A stretch of DNA of 64,000 nucleotides. Source: Ashinkailepas kermadecensis (taxonomy: Eukaryota > Arthropoda > Thecostraca > Neolepadidae). The notes under the pieces were generated by a model. That model was not told the origin of the DNA. It was given only the letters and a program-made list of their open reading frames with translations, and searched no databases. Of this stretch, positions 39,493 to 63,805 are shown in pieces. The stretch's first letter is position 1. Each line of letters begins with the position of its first letter. The stretch spans positions 968,501 to 1,032,500 of the forward strand of contig JAOTOM010005139.1 of assembly GCA_034440615.1 (NCBI GenBank), in the 5' to 3' direction. The position numbers and the translations under genes are program-made.

Positions 39493-42400
39493 GTTAGTAC
39501 AATTGGTGTCTGGTACGCTTGATTGTTAAACCAGGGTACATTCCTCTTCGTGGCCTATGTGCTGTGATACAACCTGACTAATACGATGTTTCTTCCAGGC
39601 AGGAGGCAAAGCCGGAAAAGATTCTGGGAAGGCGAAGGCTCGTGCTGTTTCTCGGTCAGCAAGGGCTGGGCTTCAGGTAATATACGTGAAATGTTGTTTC
39701 TATCATAGCGTGAGTTCACAAATCTTGTGATGAATATGTCGTGGATGATGCCTCGACTGTTTTGCATTTTGTTTTTGCTGGAGGCAATTCTGGCGCAAAG
39801 CTGTAAGGGCTACGATGGACCTGTAAAATCGTGTAGTGAAGTGTTCAGCAAACTGCATGTTACATGCAGTAAATGACACTGAAGTTCTACAATGTTTGAG
39901 ATTGGATGAATGTTTTGTACTTTTTTTTGTGCTTTGAGAATCATTTTCCATGTAATTTTTGTCAAATTTCAAATAATGAAGCCATGGAAGCTGGCATTTA
40001 TATCCAGTGGAAATTTTTTAAGGACTAGAAATGTTCAGATGGATAAGAATGATGGCAGTGATATTAACCCTCCCCATCTTGGAGGGGGTTGATACAAATG
40101 GTATTCTTCAAGTATTACCCCTCAGACTTCCTTTATCTCAACAATGTATCCAAGCCATCGTCAGCTGACTTCCAGTTCCAGTTATTGTTAAGTTAGGTTA
40201 GGTTTTCATCATCATGAAATAGAATCTGCACACCCTCCCCTAGCAGGAAATTCCTTGTGCTGTATCTAGAGTGACATCTCAACCACCACCCATCAAAGGA
40301 AAATGTCCTGTGAAGCCCTGAATATATACCTCCACAACTACTTTGTAGACATAAATTTGCTCCTGACGCCCATGGATTAAGTCCACATCGACCTCTTATA
40401 AATATTCCTGGTGATGCCCTGGGCTCATTCGGTGCACTCGTATGGAAGTGTTGTTTCTGTACGTTTGAGTGACGTCACTAACAGCTGACTGGTAGTCAGC
40501 TGACTGTGACTCGGATGCATTGTTGATATAAACAAAGCGTGAGGGGTAATACTTGAAGATTACTGATACAAACCCCTCTAATCTCCAGACTAAGTGTTGC
40601 ACAAAAATGAAAGAGGTGTTATTGGAAAGTGCTCAACAAGTGGGGCGAGAAACCACCCCCAATATTTTATCCCCCCAAAAATGTAATTAAGGGGTCTATG
40701 TTTTCACAGCTGACTTCATGCTTTTGGTCCTGGGGAGTTCATTTTGGGGGAGATTTGAAAAGGAAAGCAATTTTGGAATCAGAAAAGGAAGGCAAAATTG
40801 ACCATGGCCTTAATATTTTTGTTGACCCAAAAATCAAAATTTTTGGTTTGTAAATTTCAAAGTTTTTATTTTGGAATTTTCTCAAATTTTTTTTTCTAAC
40901 AGGTAGAGGGGACAGCAAAACATTATTCAAGTTAACTTGCTCTCATAAAAATGCTTTCTTTAGCCAGACTTTGATTTTAGCATAATGGTCACATGTGCAA
41001 AACAAATGTCATTTTGTTTGCATTTTGTTTCCTTCCTAAAGATCAGCAAATGCTGAAAGTTTCATTAAAATATCATAATCTGTTAAATCCTGACAGCTGG
41101 TTGAACTTTTATGGAGGTGACCTCACTTGACCTTGAATAACTTCTTGAAAGTAGATGACTTGACCTCAAAACTTTTACACAACATGCCAAATTATATATA
41201 AATCTGATATATATTTTGAGTGCCATATTGCCAGCATATGTCATGGGTACTATATGATCAATTATTTGATATATCTGAAGACCCAAATAGCTGGGGGAAT
41301 TTTCCCCCAAATAGTGGGGGAAAATATTGTACTACTAAGAGCATGAATTATCAGTAAATTATCTGTAGCATTCCTCATACATTTTTATTATTCACTATGT
41401 TCAGAAATATATTTCCTTGTCAGCATTTTTTTTTCATGCTTGAAGTTGAGGGATAAATGGTAAATACATATGTATGTATGTATACTTAGTATGCCAGTGA
41501 GTCTTCATTCCCTATATCATGAACTTCAGTACCCTGCACTGCATGGTGTAAGGTTGAAGGGTTATATGTGAAACAAAATAGCAAAAGGTGCATCAAAGTT
41601 TCCACTCACATGCTAATAATGGTAAATGAACTTCCATTTGGTCTTGTCTTAACTTCCAACTGGATGGTGCTGATGTGAGCTGCTGAGCTGGATGTGTTCT
41701 GTTGAGTGACCTGTTGCCTGGTATTGGTGTTGCCCCCCGAGTGATCACAGACACACACCGATTCCAGTTCCCCGTGGGTCGAATCCACCGGCACCTGAAG
41801 AACCGGACCACGTCACACGGTCGGGTGGGAGCGACGGCGGCCGTCTACAGCGCCGCCATCCTCGAGTACCTGACTGCTGAGGTGGGTGTCGCCCATGAGT
41901 ACCTCACTGCTGAGGTGACTGCTGCCCCAGGAGTACCTCACTGCTTAGGTGACTGCTGCCCCATGAGTACCTCACTGCTGATGTGACTGCTGCCCCACGA
42001 GTACATAACCGCTGAGGTGGTTGTAGCCCATGAGTACCTGACTGCTGAGGTGACTGCTACCCCATAAGTACCTCCGCGAATGATAAAAAAAACTGGTCGA
42101 AGCGCCCTAAAGCCCCCCCCCCCCATAAGTACCTAACAGCTGAGGTGACTTCTGCCCCATGAGTACCTGACCGCCGGGGTGGGTGTAGCCCCATGAGACT
42201 GCTGACTGCTGCTGAGGTGACTGCCACCTCATGAGTACATCACTGCTGAGTTGACTGTCATCCCATGAATACCTCACTGCTGAGGTGACTGCTGCCCCAT
42301 GTGTACCTCACTGCTGAGGTGACTGTCGTCCCCTGTGCCTGACTGATGCGTAGGTCAAAATAAAAATCAGGTGGTTTTTGAGGTCTGTATGACCAGAACC

Positions 42401-44055
42401 TTCTAACGTCGTTTTGCGTTTTGTCCTAGCTTACGTAGATCGGAAGTTAGTGGGGAGCTCCCCAGCGGTCCGCCCCAGCCCCTGCCCCCAGCCCAGCGAA
42501 AGCGGATTTGCCAGCCGGCCCGGTGAGGGTTATATCTGAAACAATTTCGATGTTACCACCTGTGCGTGCGTGCGCGTGCAGGTTCTGGAGTTGGCCGGTA
42601 ACGCGTCCAAGGACCTGCGCGTGAAGCGAATCACGCCGCGCCATCTGCAGCTGGCCATTCGCGGAGACGAGGAGTTGGACAGCCTCATCAAGGCGACCAT
42701 CGCTGGCGGAGGTAAGACTCGAGGCCACAGTCTCAGGTTATGCGCGGATACTGTGTGCCAAAGGACGGGTCACTGCCGGTATCAGGCAGGGGGCTGCTGG
42801 CGTTTGAGTTGTTCCGATGTGCCATCTTGAATGATGTTCCGGGAATATTATTTTTGTGTGTCGGATCGTTAGATCCGAATATGGCAGGTGTAGCCATGGT
42901 TGCGGAAGCAGGTCATAATTCGGTCAAATCGATCAACCCGAACTTGATGTGACATACAATGTATTTGTGTATAGGAAAGCTTTTTTGTGAAAGATATTCC
43001 TCGTACAGATATAATTGTTGGCAATTGGTTCACCATGAGTAAAACCTTGATTCCCGGAGTCCGCCATCAAGTCCGATGCATTCCATTGAGGAGATGGAGA
43101 ACATCGAAACAATTAACGAAAATATACATAAAGAAGGCCGTTTGTTGCGTGTTAACCTATTTGTTGAGTGTTTACGGTCAGATCCTTGGGGGGGGGGTCA
43201 TTTATATCCCTCCCTCTAATCTCCAAACTAGGCGTCGCACGAAAACGGAACATGTCATCAGAAAGCCTCGAAGAGTAGGGCCTGAAGCCACCCTCAAAAT
43301 TGTATCTCCTCAGTGACGTCACTAGAGGTTTCATGAGGTCACGACTGATGTCTTGTTTTTTACTCTTGGCAATTCTTTTTGGGGAATATTTAAAAAAAAG
43401 GGGTATGAGAGAAAGGCGAAATCGACCATGGTCGGAAAATGTTTGTCCATCCAAAAGTAAAAAAAAGAACCGTTCAAAATTGAAGTTTTCGAGTTTTGAA
43501 TGTTCTTTTTCTAATGGGTAGAGTGCACCGAGAAACGTTGTTTTAAGTAAAATTATCCTCATAAAAATACGTTGGAAACGTTTCTAGTTGGCGCTAAATG
43601 ATAACGCTTCGGTCGAAGCACCCTTCAACTCAAATAAATAACTAACCAACGAAACGTCTCTAGTATGTAGTGTACATTGCCCAACTATTGTTGTCCATGT
43701 AAGGTCATTTGGTTGGCTAAGAACAAGACCACTCCAACTGACCGACCAGTGCAGAGCTGGTTTTATTTAGCTTTTTACCAGCCATAATTACTGTGCAAGC
43801 ATCATTTCCACTTCGGTACCTTTAACGCAGCTGGGGCTCCGAAAAGCTGGTTTGCTGTCTGTGCTGATACTGATCCTGTGACCTATGCGAAAGGCGTAGT
43901 TGACAACAGGGTGTGTGTGTTGTGCGCTCGACGACACCGCCCGGTCTTGTGCCCTCCGGTGCTGACGACTGCGGCTGTCTGCAGGTGTGATCCCGCACAT
44001 CCACAAGTCGTTGATCGGCAAGAAGGGCGGCCCGACACAAGCAGGCAACAAGTAG
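39490..44055 (+). CDS. H2A.Z: Histone variant H2A.Z (complete, 5 coding exons)
   Basis: H2A.Z replaces H2A in nucleosomes at promoters and is loaded by SWR1/SRCAP-type remodellers. Exons 39,490-39,492, 39,599-39,676, 41,768-41,881, 42,582-42,711 and 43,985-44,055 join to 131 codons plus stop. All introns are GT-AG. Exon 1 contributes only ATG, with the donor right after it. The core shows [55 protein letters not shown] and IHKSLIGKK; the LAGNASKDL loop and acidic-patch residues are present. The tail GGPTQAGNK is short and lacks the SQ phosphorylation motif of Drosophila H2Av. Exon 3 runs into a minisatellite made of its own end (41,865-42,330). Divergent from RBM22 and convergent with ADK. 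Confidence 0.97.
39599..39676 (+). CDS. H2A.Z: H2A.Z exon 2
   Basis: Codes [20 protein letters not shown] then ARAGLQ, the lysine-rich N-terminal tail. Acceptor TTCTTCCAG, donor GTAATA, phase 0. Confidence 0.97.
40050..40940 (+). repeat. Dispersed repeat, copy in H2A.Z intron 2
   Basis: Landmarks are CCCTCTAATCTCCAGACTA, TGGGGAGTTCATTTTGGGGG, AAATTGACCATGG and TTTTTTTTTCTAACAGGTAG. They match 43,180-43,560 in intron 4 in the same orientation, except that this copy contains the MITE. Confidence 0.8.
40099..40563. mobile_element. Second Mutator-like MITE (465 bp)
   Basis: Terminal inverted repeats of about 47 bp (GTATTCTTCAAGTATTACCC at left, the reverse complement starting GTAATCTTCAAGTATTACCC at right, both continuing to CAACAATG). 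A 9-bp duplication TGATACAAA is present at 40,090-40,098 and 40,564-40,572. The homologous repeat at 43,187-43,225 lacks it (empty site). The termini share the GTAATCTT start with the MITE at 32,188. Confidence 0.87.
41768..41881 (+). CDS. H2A.Z: H2A.Z exon 3
   Basis: Codes [20 protein letters not shown] then [18 protein letters not shown], phase 0. Acceptor CCGATTCCAG, donor GTGGGTG. Its last 18 nt (GAGTACCTGACTGCTGAG) seed the downstream array. Confidence 0.97.
41864..42330. repeat. 34-bp minisatellite built from H2A.Z exon 3 end plus donor
   Basis: The exon end GAGTACCTGACTGCTGAG plus GTG recurs about 12 times at 33-34 bp spacing (41,896; 41,930; 41,965; 41,999; 42,032; and on), joined by GTGACTGCTGCCCCAT. 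A LINE-tail fragment (AAAAACTGGTCGAAGCGCCC) and a C run interrupt it at about 42,076-42,123. The first decoy donor lies 33 nt downstream, in frame (adds [11 protein letters not shown]); later spacings are mostly 34. Confidence 0.95.
42582..42711 (+). CDS. H2A.Z: H2A.Z exon 4
   Basis: Codes [40 protein letters not shown] and AGG plus the first base of the next Gly. Acceptor GCGTGCAG, donor GTAAGAC. Confidence 0.97.
42712..43984. other. H2A.Z intron 4
   Basis: Carries the second copy of the dispersed repeat (43,180-43,560, without the MITE) and a plus-strand LINE-tail fragment at 43,583-43,650 (GGCGCTAAATGATAACGCTT, CAAATAAATAACTAACCAAC). Confidence 0.75.
43985..44055 (+). CDS. H2A.Z: H2A.Z exon 5 (stop)
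   Basis: Completes the split Gly, then [20 protein letters not shown] and NK, stop TAG at 44,053-44,055. Acceptor TCTGCAG. Confidence 0.96.
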
Positions 44056-44444
44056 ACGTCGCTGCATCAGCCATCATCGCATGTACAAAGTCATCGGGTC
44101 GACGCGGCGACGGCGGCGTTTTAGCGACGACGCTGCGGCCTGCTCGCCGCGGAGGCCGACCGACCGGAATGCCGCGTGAGGCGGCGCGCCGTTTTTAGAG
44201 GCTTGGTTTGTCATGTGCACGCGCGTGCGAGCGGTCAATGCGTTTTTATAACTGCCATCTGAATTCGTGCATTCCTTTGGGCGATTTTAGTGATCGATCA
44301 CTGAGTTGGTGCTATATGCACGTGCGGCGCCCAGATACCACCGGCCAGTGCTGCTGACGCCCGGCTTCGTCCCGCCACCTCATTCAATACAAATCGTTTC
44401 GACCTTCCGCCTGGTGTGTGCTGCGCCAGTGCGACGCCAATAAT

Positions 44445-44590
44445 GGTGCCAGAGGTCGGAAATCGTCGGCAACGGTACACGGCTTACGTTGGTGGCAGAA
44501 ATGGGAGATCATCGGCAAGGCTACAAGGCTTACGTTTGTGGCAGAAGTGGGAGATCGTCGGCAAGCGTACAAGGCTTCTGTTGCAAATAT
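44445..44590. repeat. Imperfect 55-bp repeat downstream of H2A.Z
   Basis: Three units with GGCTTACGTTTGTGGCAGAA, GTGGGAGATCGTCGGCAAG. It may be in the 3' UTR. Confidence 0.8.
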
Positions 44591-44883
44591 TTTATCACAA
44601 TTGTTGAGTGTATGACAAAATGGATGAATGTAAATAGGGTAGATAGATTCTTTGGATCGAATAATCCAACTTGAATTATAAGTTATGCAGCGGGGAGATG
44701 GGGCACATGGAGTGGGGTTGATGATGGGTCTTGCGTCGCGATTATATATGATGAATTACGCCAGTACCAGGTGTGCATAGCAGTTTACTGAGTACTTTCC
44801 TTCGGGTATGTGACGCAGATGAATTTGATGGCGGCAGATACCGGGTTAGATTGTTTGGAATTCTGTATATAGTTAAGCATGTT

Positions 44884-45041
44884 GGTTGGTTATTGGTCTT
44901 ACGACACGTCGACCGTTGAGTCATATAGCGTCGCCAATCTCACGCCGATTGGTCGAGGGCGAAAAGTAGCGACAGGTGAGACTCGAACCCACAACCTTTC
45001 GATTGTGAGACGAGCATCTTACCCCTGGACCACTCTTCCCC
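44884..45041 (-). mobile_element. SINE family 1, copy at 44.9 kb
   Basis: Full-length head, body and tail as in copy 1. Target-site duplication AGTTAAGCA(T/C)GTT at 44,871-44,883 and 45,042-45,054. Confidence 0.93.
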
Positions 45042-45054
45042 AGTTAAGCACGTT

Positions 45055-48000
45055 CCAGCACGTTTTTCTCGTATTATATCTTCCTTTGACAGGCATAATC
45101 ATTTGTGAAACGGCTGGCATATGCTTGTGTAAATCCCAGACGGGGGTGAACCCTGTCTGGTTAAGGGGTTTACCGATGTGCAAGCCGGAGGCATTCAGAC
45201 GTGCACTGCGGGGAGTAACCCTGTTTGATAAGTGGGGAGGTGGGGATCGCCCTGCCGAATATTGTAATACGGGTTAGATGCCGCATCGCGTGTGGCGCAG
45301 CTGCGACGGACTCTACCGCTTCTGCTCCGCTGGTGTGGCCGAAGCAGGGCTAAATAATGGCTTCGTTAGGTGTGAGATATTGCAACGAGCACAGTAAGAT
45401 GCCGAAATTTGCATGTGATTAATCTCATTTAAAATGCTTTTGATGTCTCACTCAAATTTGAGCCATGCAATGGTGTAGGTACTTATGACTGTACCGTTAT
45501 CATTTGTTTTTGAGATTCATAATTTAAGAAGAGCTATATTCGGAATAGGAACAATAACTGCTATAAACTGGTATTGTATGTCATATTACAGGTAATCTCT
45601 TTACCTGAAATTGCATTGCGAACTATCACCATTTCTTATCGAGAGCATGCACATGCTACTTATAAACGAGATGCTGTTAGAAAGGAGACACGAAGACTAA
45701 ACATGCACCAAGGAACAGGATGTTGATACTTCTATAAGGATGTCTATCGAGTGTTCAGAGGGGTATATTCCAACCTATTTCACGATTAATTTGTCAATGA
45801 GACAAAGCACCCATAAACTACGAAGATATCGTAGCCTATGTCGCGCACCGAGGGTTTTGAGGGAGAAAATCGTCCAGAAGATTCTGCACCACTGATAAAA
45901 TTAGCCTGAATGTCGCAATGCACGTCGCGCACTCGGCGTTTTGATGTCATCCCAAAAGATCCTGAACCACTGGTAAACTTAGCCTGAGCGCTGGTTCGAG
46001 GTGGGTTCTTTATGGTGCGCGGGCGTCATTGTAATCTTTGCGAGAGGTACGTGCCCCTCCAATTATAAATCGCGATCGACCAGTCGAGCGGGAGAGGTTC
46101 AGTGCGTGTGAATCCCCTCAAATAGTCGTCGCAACGCGCACCGGGGCCAGCCGTCCCCAATACGTAGTAACTGAAATATGGGTACTTCATAACAAAACCA
46201 GACGATTATCGATGCAAACTTTGACTTCCCTAACCTACAGCGGCGACGGCCATACCCCAAATAACGTTCAGCATATTTATGTTGCCTTTCAAAACAGCCT
46301 AACTCAGCATCCAATCTCGAACGTGAATTTGGCGTGTCTATCCAGTCGCGTCGCCTCTTCAGGGACGGTATTGGCCTTGCCACTAGCTCTTCTCTACTGA
46401 TAGTGTTTTCTTCTCCAAAAGTCGATAACATTGTTCGCGACAGTGGATTGGTCTCGACGAACGACGGTAAGTGGACGGAGTGGAGGGTGACGCGACACGA
46501 AGCGCTGACAACAGGAGCCTGTATTGCTAAAAACCAGCCCGGGCTCACATCAACCGGACACGAACACCGCGCACGTGGCAGTTACGGGAACGGCCGCCAG
46601 GGGCACACAGGCACGGGCACGCGGAGAAGGGGGCGGCGCGCTCGGAAATGGAGAGAGTGGAACTGAGCAAGGAATGGCGGTCGCTTGAGGAATGAGCCAA
46701 ATCGACGGCGGGCACTGGGGTGTGGACCGGAGAGGTGGGTAAGAAATGTTCGGCGGGTCGGCCGTGTGACTCCCGATGCGGGCCGGTTCAGTGGGTATTC
46801 ACGAGGAGGCGACTGTGGTGACGGCTGATGTTCGGGGCGAACTAGCTACCGATGACGCTACGGCCCCAATGAGCCGCGGTTCACGACAAACAGACAGGCT
46901 GTGGCTCTTTATAGACACGGCAATGAGCCAGTTACAGGAATGCGTCACGGCGTACCCTCAACACAACACCTTTTGGCAGCATGCCAAGGCCGGACTACAC
47001 GCCACTGCTGCGGCCACAATGCAACACAGACCCAACACACTCGGCACCGGACAGTGACCGTGACGCAGCTGAACGAAACGCGGTCCTTGCGATTCACCTG
47101 TAAGGCACTTGCTCGTTCTGCGCACGCAATGTGCGCTCCGCGGTGGTGAACAGACAACAGACGCGCCAACAACTCTCGATCACGCGGCCTTCAGTGTTCG
47201 GATCGGCCGCCCGTGATGCAGTGCTCGACACTGGGCTGGCTAACGGCGCAACGCCAACACCATCCAACGTCGACGGAGGCGCAGCTTCGAACGGACACAA
47301 CTCGTCCATTTTCGGGCGTATTACACGTGGTTTGACATTTGTGATTTGCCATGGGCAAACGCCATCCTACTCTCTCATACTCTAGGCTGAGAATAGGGAA
47401 AGGCAATCTACGGCGCGGGAGTGGAACGCAAGGAGCACGTCCCCTCCCGAGGAAAAGTAGAACCCACCCCATTGGAAGGAGGCACTGGAGTGCACCCCAC
47501 TTAAATTTTATGGATGAATCGAGAATCGAGCACTCCCTCCAGACGGCGTCCATATCGCAATTCTTAGTTCGGCCACTGTGCACAGCTACACTCGTCGGTA
47601 CGGTTACCGACCCGAGATCGGACTTCTCCAAGTGATTTATCTTCCTGCAAGGTTGATCCGCTGGAGGTTAGGACGCGACGTAATTTCGCGTCAGATTCCG
47701 CTCGCCGTGCTTGTTTTGCGGTCGCGCTAGATTCCGCTAGCCATGTTTGTTTTGCGGCTTGTCAAGCAACAAAGGCTATCTGACTGATCATCTCTATCTT
47801 CCATCTCTGACTCCCGGCAAGATGCCAAAAACGAAAAAAAACTGCCGCGCATTCACGTGCCCAAAATCAGGTGGAAGATCACCAGTACATTTGGTGTCGC
47901 AAATTGTAAAGTTGGTGCTACGAAGCAAAAGTTTGATATTGCATGTGGGATATGCAATGCAGATTCAGTGCTGAATCTCCAATACCTGCAAAACTAAATT

Positions 48001-48340
48001 CCCTACCCACACCCAATATCATGCAGACTCTACATTCGGTTAGTAAACCTAGCTATGGTAGCACATCAGCATTTGCTTCGTCACCTAGATTTGGTGCTGG
48101 CGACTTGCGCGGGGCGGACGCCACACGTGGCGCACACTAAACGCCAGCGTGCCAATGAATGTCAACACACACACACACGCCAGCCGGCTCAAACGGGCCA
48201 AACCTCGCCAGAGTCTCGGTGAACAGCCGCCTTAGTGACAACAAGACTGGTGTGCGCTGGCGCGAACCAGTACCATCGAGGAGGAGAGATTCTGCACACA
48301 TTTGACTATTGGCGGCTACACGTACCTTGTCAGTCAGGCT
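45055..48340. other. Intergenic H2A.Z-ADK, nothing recognised
   Basis: Mostly unique-looking sequence. Only a 35-bp doublet (AGATTCCGCTCGCCGTGCTT, GTTTTGCGG) at about 47,691-47,760 stands out. The frame at 47,821 (MPKTKKNCRAFTCPKSG) shows no supportable family. Confidence 0.45.
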
Positions 48341-48369
48341 GCAAGTCCTGGCACCTGAATATCCTGCTA

Positions 48370-48545
48370 AGGTATAGGTGTGGTGGGAAACAGAATACCT
48401 ATGCCGGATATTCAGGTGCTTGGACGCCCAGCCCGACTGCCAATCTATTTGTGACGCCACTGGTACCTAGGTGTGGTGGGAAACAGAATACCTATGCCAA
48501 ATATTCAGGTGCTTGGACGCCCAGCCCGACTGCCAAGCTATTTGA
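48370..48545. repeat. About 95-bp tandem duplication
   Basis: GGTGTGGTGGGAAACAGAAT, ACCTATGCC and GGTGCTTGGACGCCCAGCCC occur twice in a row. Confidence 0.88.
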
Positions 48546-48893
48546 GACGCCAATTATCCACCTCTGTCTACGGCAGTCAGCTGACTGTTGTGACCGAGAT
48601 GACGCTCTTTGTGCTGCCGTCCAATACCAGTGTATGGCATAACTATTGAGGAAGTAGTTATAACCAGCTAAAAGTTAGATATCTAGTTAGCTACCAGTTT
48701 TGCTGGGAGGTTACGGACGGGTGCATCACACGAGTGGAAAACGGGGGTGGTGATACTTTACCAACAAAATAAAACGTATCAAGGAATGGGGACAAACACT
48801 CCCAATAAACATGAACCCCCTTACTGCTGCAACAAAACCACCCGGCACACATGTTTTCCAGCCAGGCCCTAACAACCCATGTCCACTTATTGT

Positions 48894-49035
48894 TGGTTGG
48901 TTATTGGTTTTACGACATGTCGACCGTTGAGTCATGTAGCGTCGCCAATCTCTCACGCCGATTGGTCGCGGGCGAAGAGTAGCGACAGGTGAGACTCGAA
49001 CCCACAACCTTTCGATTGTGAGACGAGCATCTTAC
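48894..49035 (-). mobile_element. SINE family 1, 5'-truncated copy
   Basis: Lacks the first part of the tRNA head. Perfect 14-bp target-site duplication TGTCCACTTATTGT at 48,880-48,893 and 49,036-49,049. Confidence 0.93.
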
Positions 49036-49840
49036 TGTCCACTTATTGTGATCATGGATTTGGTTTTAAGAAACAAAAAAAGGTTCATTCATAGTTCCTC
49101 CCTCTCTCCACACTGCATTACAGGTCCCAACATTCTGCGTATCTCAGCGAGCCGAACGCCTATCCATGCGCTTCGCTGCGGGTTTGGGATAGGGCGATCA
49201 GAGTTCGGGATTTTCCATACGTCACAGGCATAATGCAAAATTTCGCGAAATTGCGGGGGGCTGCCGCCATACCAGAGGGCACCACAGGATTGGGTGCTCC
49301 TGCATAACAAAACCATGGACATCTTCCCTCCAATAATTTTCACCTTATTTAATTTCGCGCATTCTTAATCACGTTCTTGGCATATGCGGGCTGGCTTGCC
49401 ACTTCCACCTTCTCTGCCGGTCATTTGCACACCACTGGTGTGAGAACTCGTGCCCAATCGATTTCGGCACCACTGTCGTGAAGAAGCCGAACGAAAAACG
49501 TCGGCGCAACGCACCTACTAAAACGTGCGACGACACCGTCGACGACGGCAACGTTCGTTACCCGAAACAACGGCGGCACACAACAACGTAACAATTCCCG
49601 CCAATTTCCGGCCGTCACGGGTGTCCACCCGCCAAACTCCGTGCGCGGCCGCTGCGTGGCGGCACACTCGGCGCGGCGGAGGTGGCGCCACGCTGACACC
49701 GGCGGCAGAAGTTGAGCTGGCCGATGACAGGTGGCACCAGTGTCGCGTTGGACCGGAGACGTAGGAAGCACGTGTGACACGCCAGACTGAAGTGCCAGAC
49801 CGCCTCCAACAGCGCGGGACACGCAGCGAAATTTCAACTA
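49036..49840. other. Region downstream of ADK, nothing recognised
   Basis: No gene recognised. GC-rich from about 49,500; open frames on both strands have no domain. Confidence 0.4.
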
Positions 49841-49844
49841 CAGC

Positions 49845-50235
49845 TGACCCACATCTCTCACGAGAGGTGCTGCTCTGGCCCACCCACAACTCCCAAGACA
49901 GGTGCCGTTCCGGCCGGTCCACATCTCCCAAGAGAGGTGCTGCTCCGGCCGGCCCACATCTCCCGAGGGAGGTGTTGCTTAGGTCAGCCCACATCTCACA
50001 AGAGAGGAGCTGCTCTGGCCCACCCACAACTCCCAAGAGAGGTGCTGCTCCGGTCGGCCCACATCTCCCAAGAGAGGTGCTGTTCCGGTCGGCCCACATC
50101 TCCCAAGAGAGATGCTGCTCCGGTCGGCCCACATTTCCCAAGAGAGATGCTGTTCCGGTAGGCCCACATCTCCCAAGAGAGGTGCTGCTCCGGTCGGCCA
50201 ACATCTCCCAAGGGAGATGCTGCTCCTCTCGGCAC
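49845..50235. repeat. 35-36 bp minisatellite just downstream of the ADK stop
   Basis: About 11 units with CCCACATCTCCCAAGAGAGG and TGCTGCTCCGGTCGG. The array begins within 10 bp of the ADK stop codon, so it is probably transcribed in the 3' UTR. It does not include coding sequence. Confidence 0.94.
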
Positions 50236-50242
50236 CAGGTGG

Positions 50243-62700
<12,458 letters not shown>

Positions 62701-62799
62701 CTGAGGATAAAACAACAACTGTCAGGTGGCTGGTGGCAAGCTTTACCCATGAGAAGACTATGGCCATGTTAAGTCAGTCACAAATATGCAGAGCACATG

Positions 62800-62950
62800 G
62801 TTGGTTATTGGTTTTACGACACGTCGACCGTTGAGTCATGTAGCATCGCCAATCTCTCACGCCGATTGGTCGCGGGCGAAGAGTAGCGACAGGTGAGACT
62901 CGAACCCACAACCTTTCGATTGTGAGACGAGCATCTTACCCCTAGACGTG
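62800..62950 (-). mobile_element. SINE family 1, copy at 62.8 kb
   Basis: Body and tail as in the other copies, with the head slightly truncated. Target-site duplication TGCAGAGCACATG at 62,787-62,799 and 62,951-62,963. Confidence 0.93.
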
Positions 62951-63234
62951 CAGAGCACATGATGGGTTACAAACAACACATTCAAAATAACATGAAACGT
63001 CATGGTTATGTAAAAGGTGGAAAACACAAGAGCTTGAATCAGATACATGCACCATTTATGAGCACAAATAAACAGTAATTATTAATGCTAAGTATTATAC
63101 AAATCCTAAATGAACTGTACATCTGATGTACAAATGTTGTTTTATCCCTTATAGTCTTAAATTATACAAACACCAGTCAACCAATTTCCACCACAACAGC
63201 ATCCATCATGGACATGCAGTAATATTCCAAAATA

Positions 63235-63805
63235 GTTGTATTGTCACTACCACACACCATGGGGCTCTGCCCATTAGTTGTATTGTCACTACCACACACC
63301 ATGGGGCTCTGCCCATTAGTTGTATTCACTACCACACACCATGGGGCTCTGCCCATTAGTTGTATTGTCACTACCACACACCATGGGGCTCTGCCCATTA
63401 GTTGTATTGTCACTACCACACACCATGGGGCTCTGCCCATTAGTTGTATTGTCACTACCACACACCATGGGGCTCTGCCCATTAGTTGTATTGTCACTAC
63501 CACACACCATGGGGCTCTGCCCATTAGTTGTATTGTCACTACCACACACCATGGGGCTCTGCCCATTAGTTGTATTGTCATTACCACACACCATGGGGCT
63601 CTGCCCATTAGTTGTATTGTCACTACCACACACCATGGGGCTCTGCCCATTAGTTGTATTGTCACTACCACACACCATGGGGCTCTGCCCATTAGTTGTA
63701 TTGTCACTACCACACACCATGGGGCTCTGCCCATTAGTTGTATTGTCATTACCACACACCATGGGGCTCTGCCCATTAGTTGTATTCACTACCACACACC
63801 ATGCA
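63235..63805. repeat. 42-bp minisatellite (about 13 copies)
   Basis: Units contain TGTCACTACCACACACCATG, GGGCTCTGCCCATTAGTTGT. Two units have lost TTGTCACT-type bases. Frames through it on both strands are artefacts. It lies 5' of the visible ADK exons. Confidence 0.97.

Larger units (their letters stand above)
39677..41767. other. H2A.Z intron 2
   Basis: Contains a dispersed repeat (40,050-40,940) carrying an inserted MITE (40,099-40,563), and a TATGTATGTATG run at about 41,468. No exon recognised. Confidence 0.7.

Noticed and set aside
47821..47974. Small frame starting MPKTKKNCRAF as a LINE ORF1 or zinc protein
   Set aside because: Too short, a family-like pattern appears only after changing frame, and no element ends are visible.
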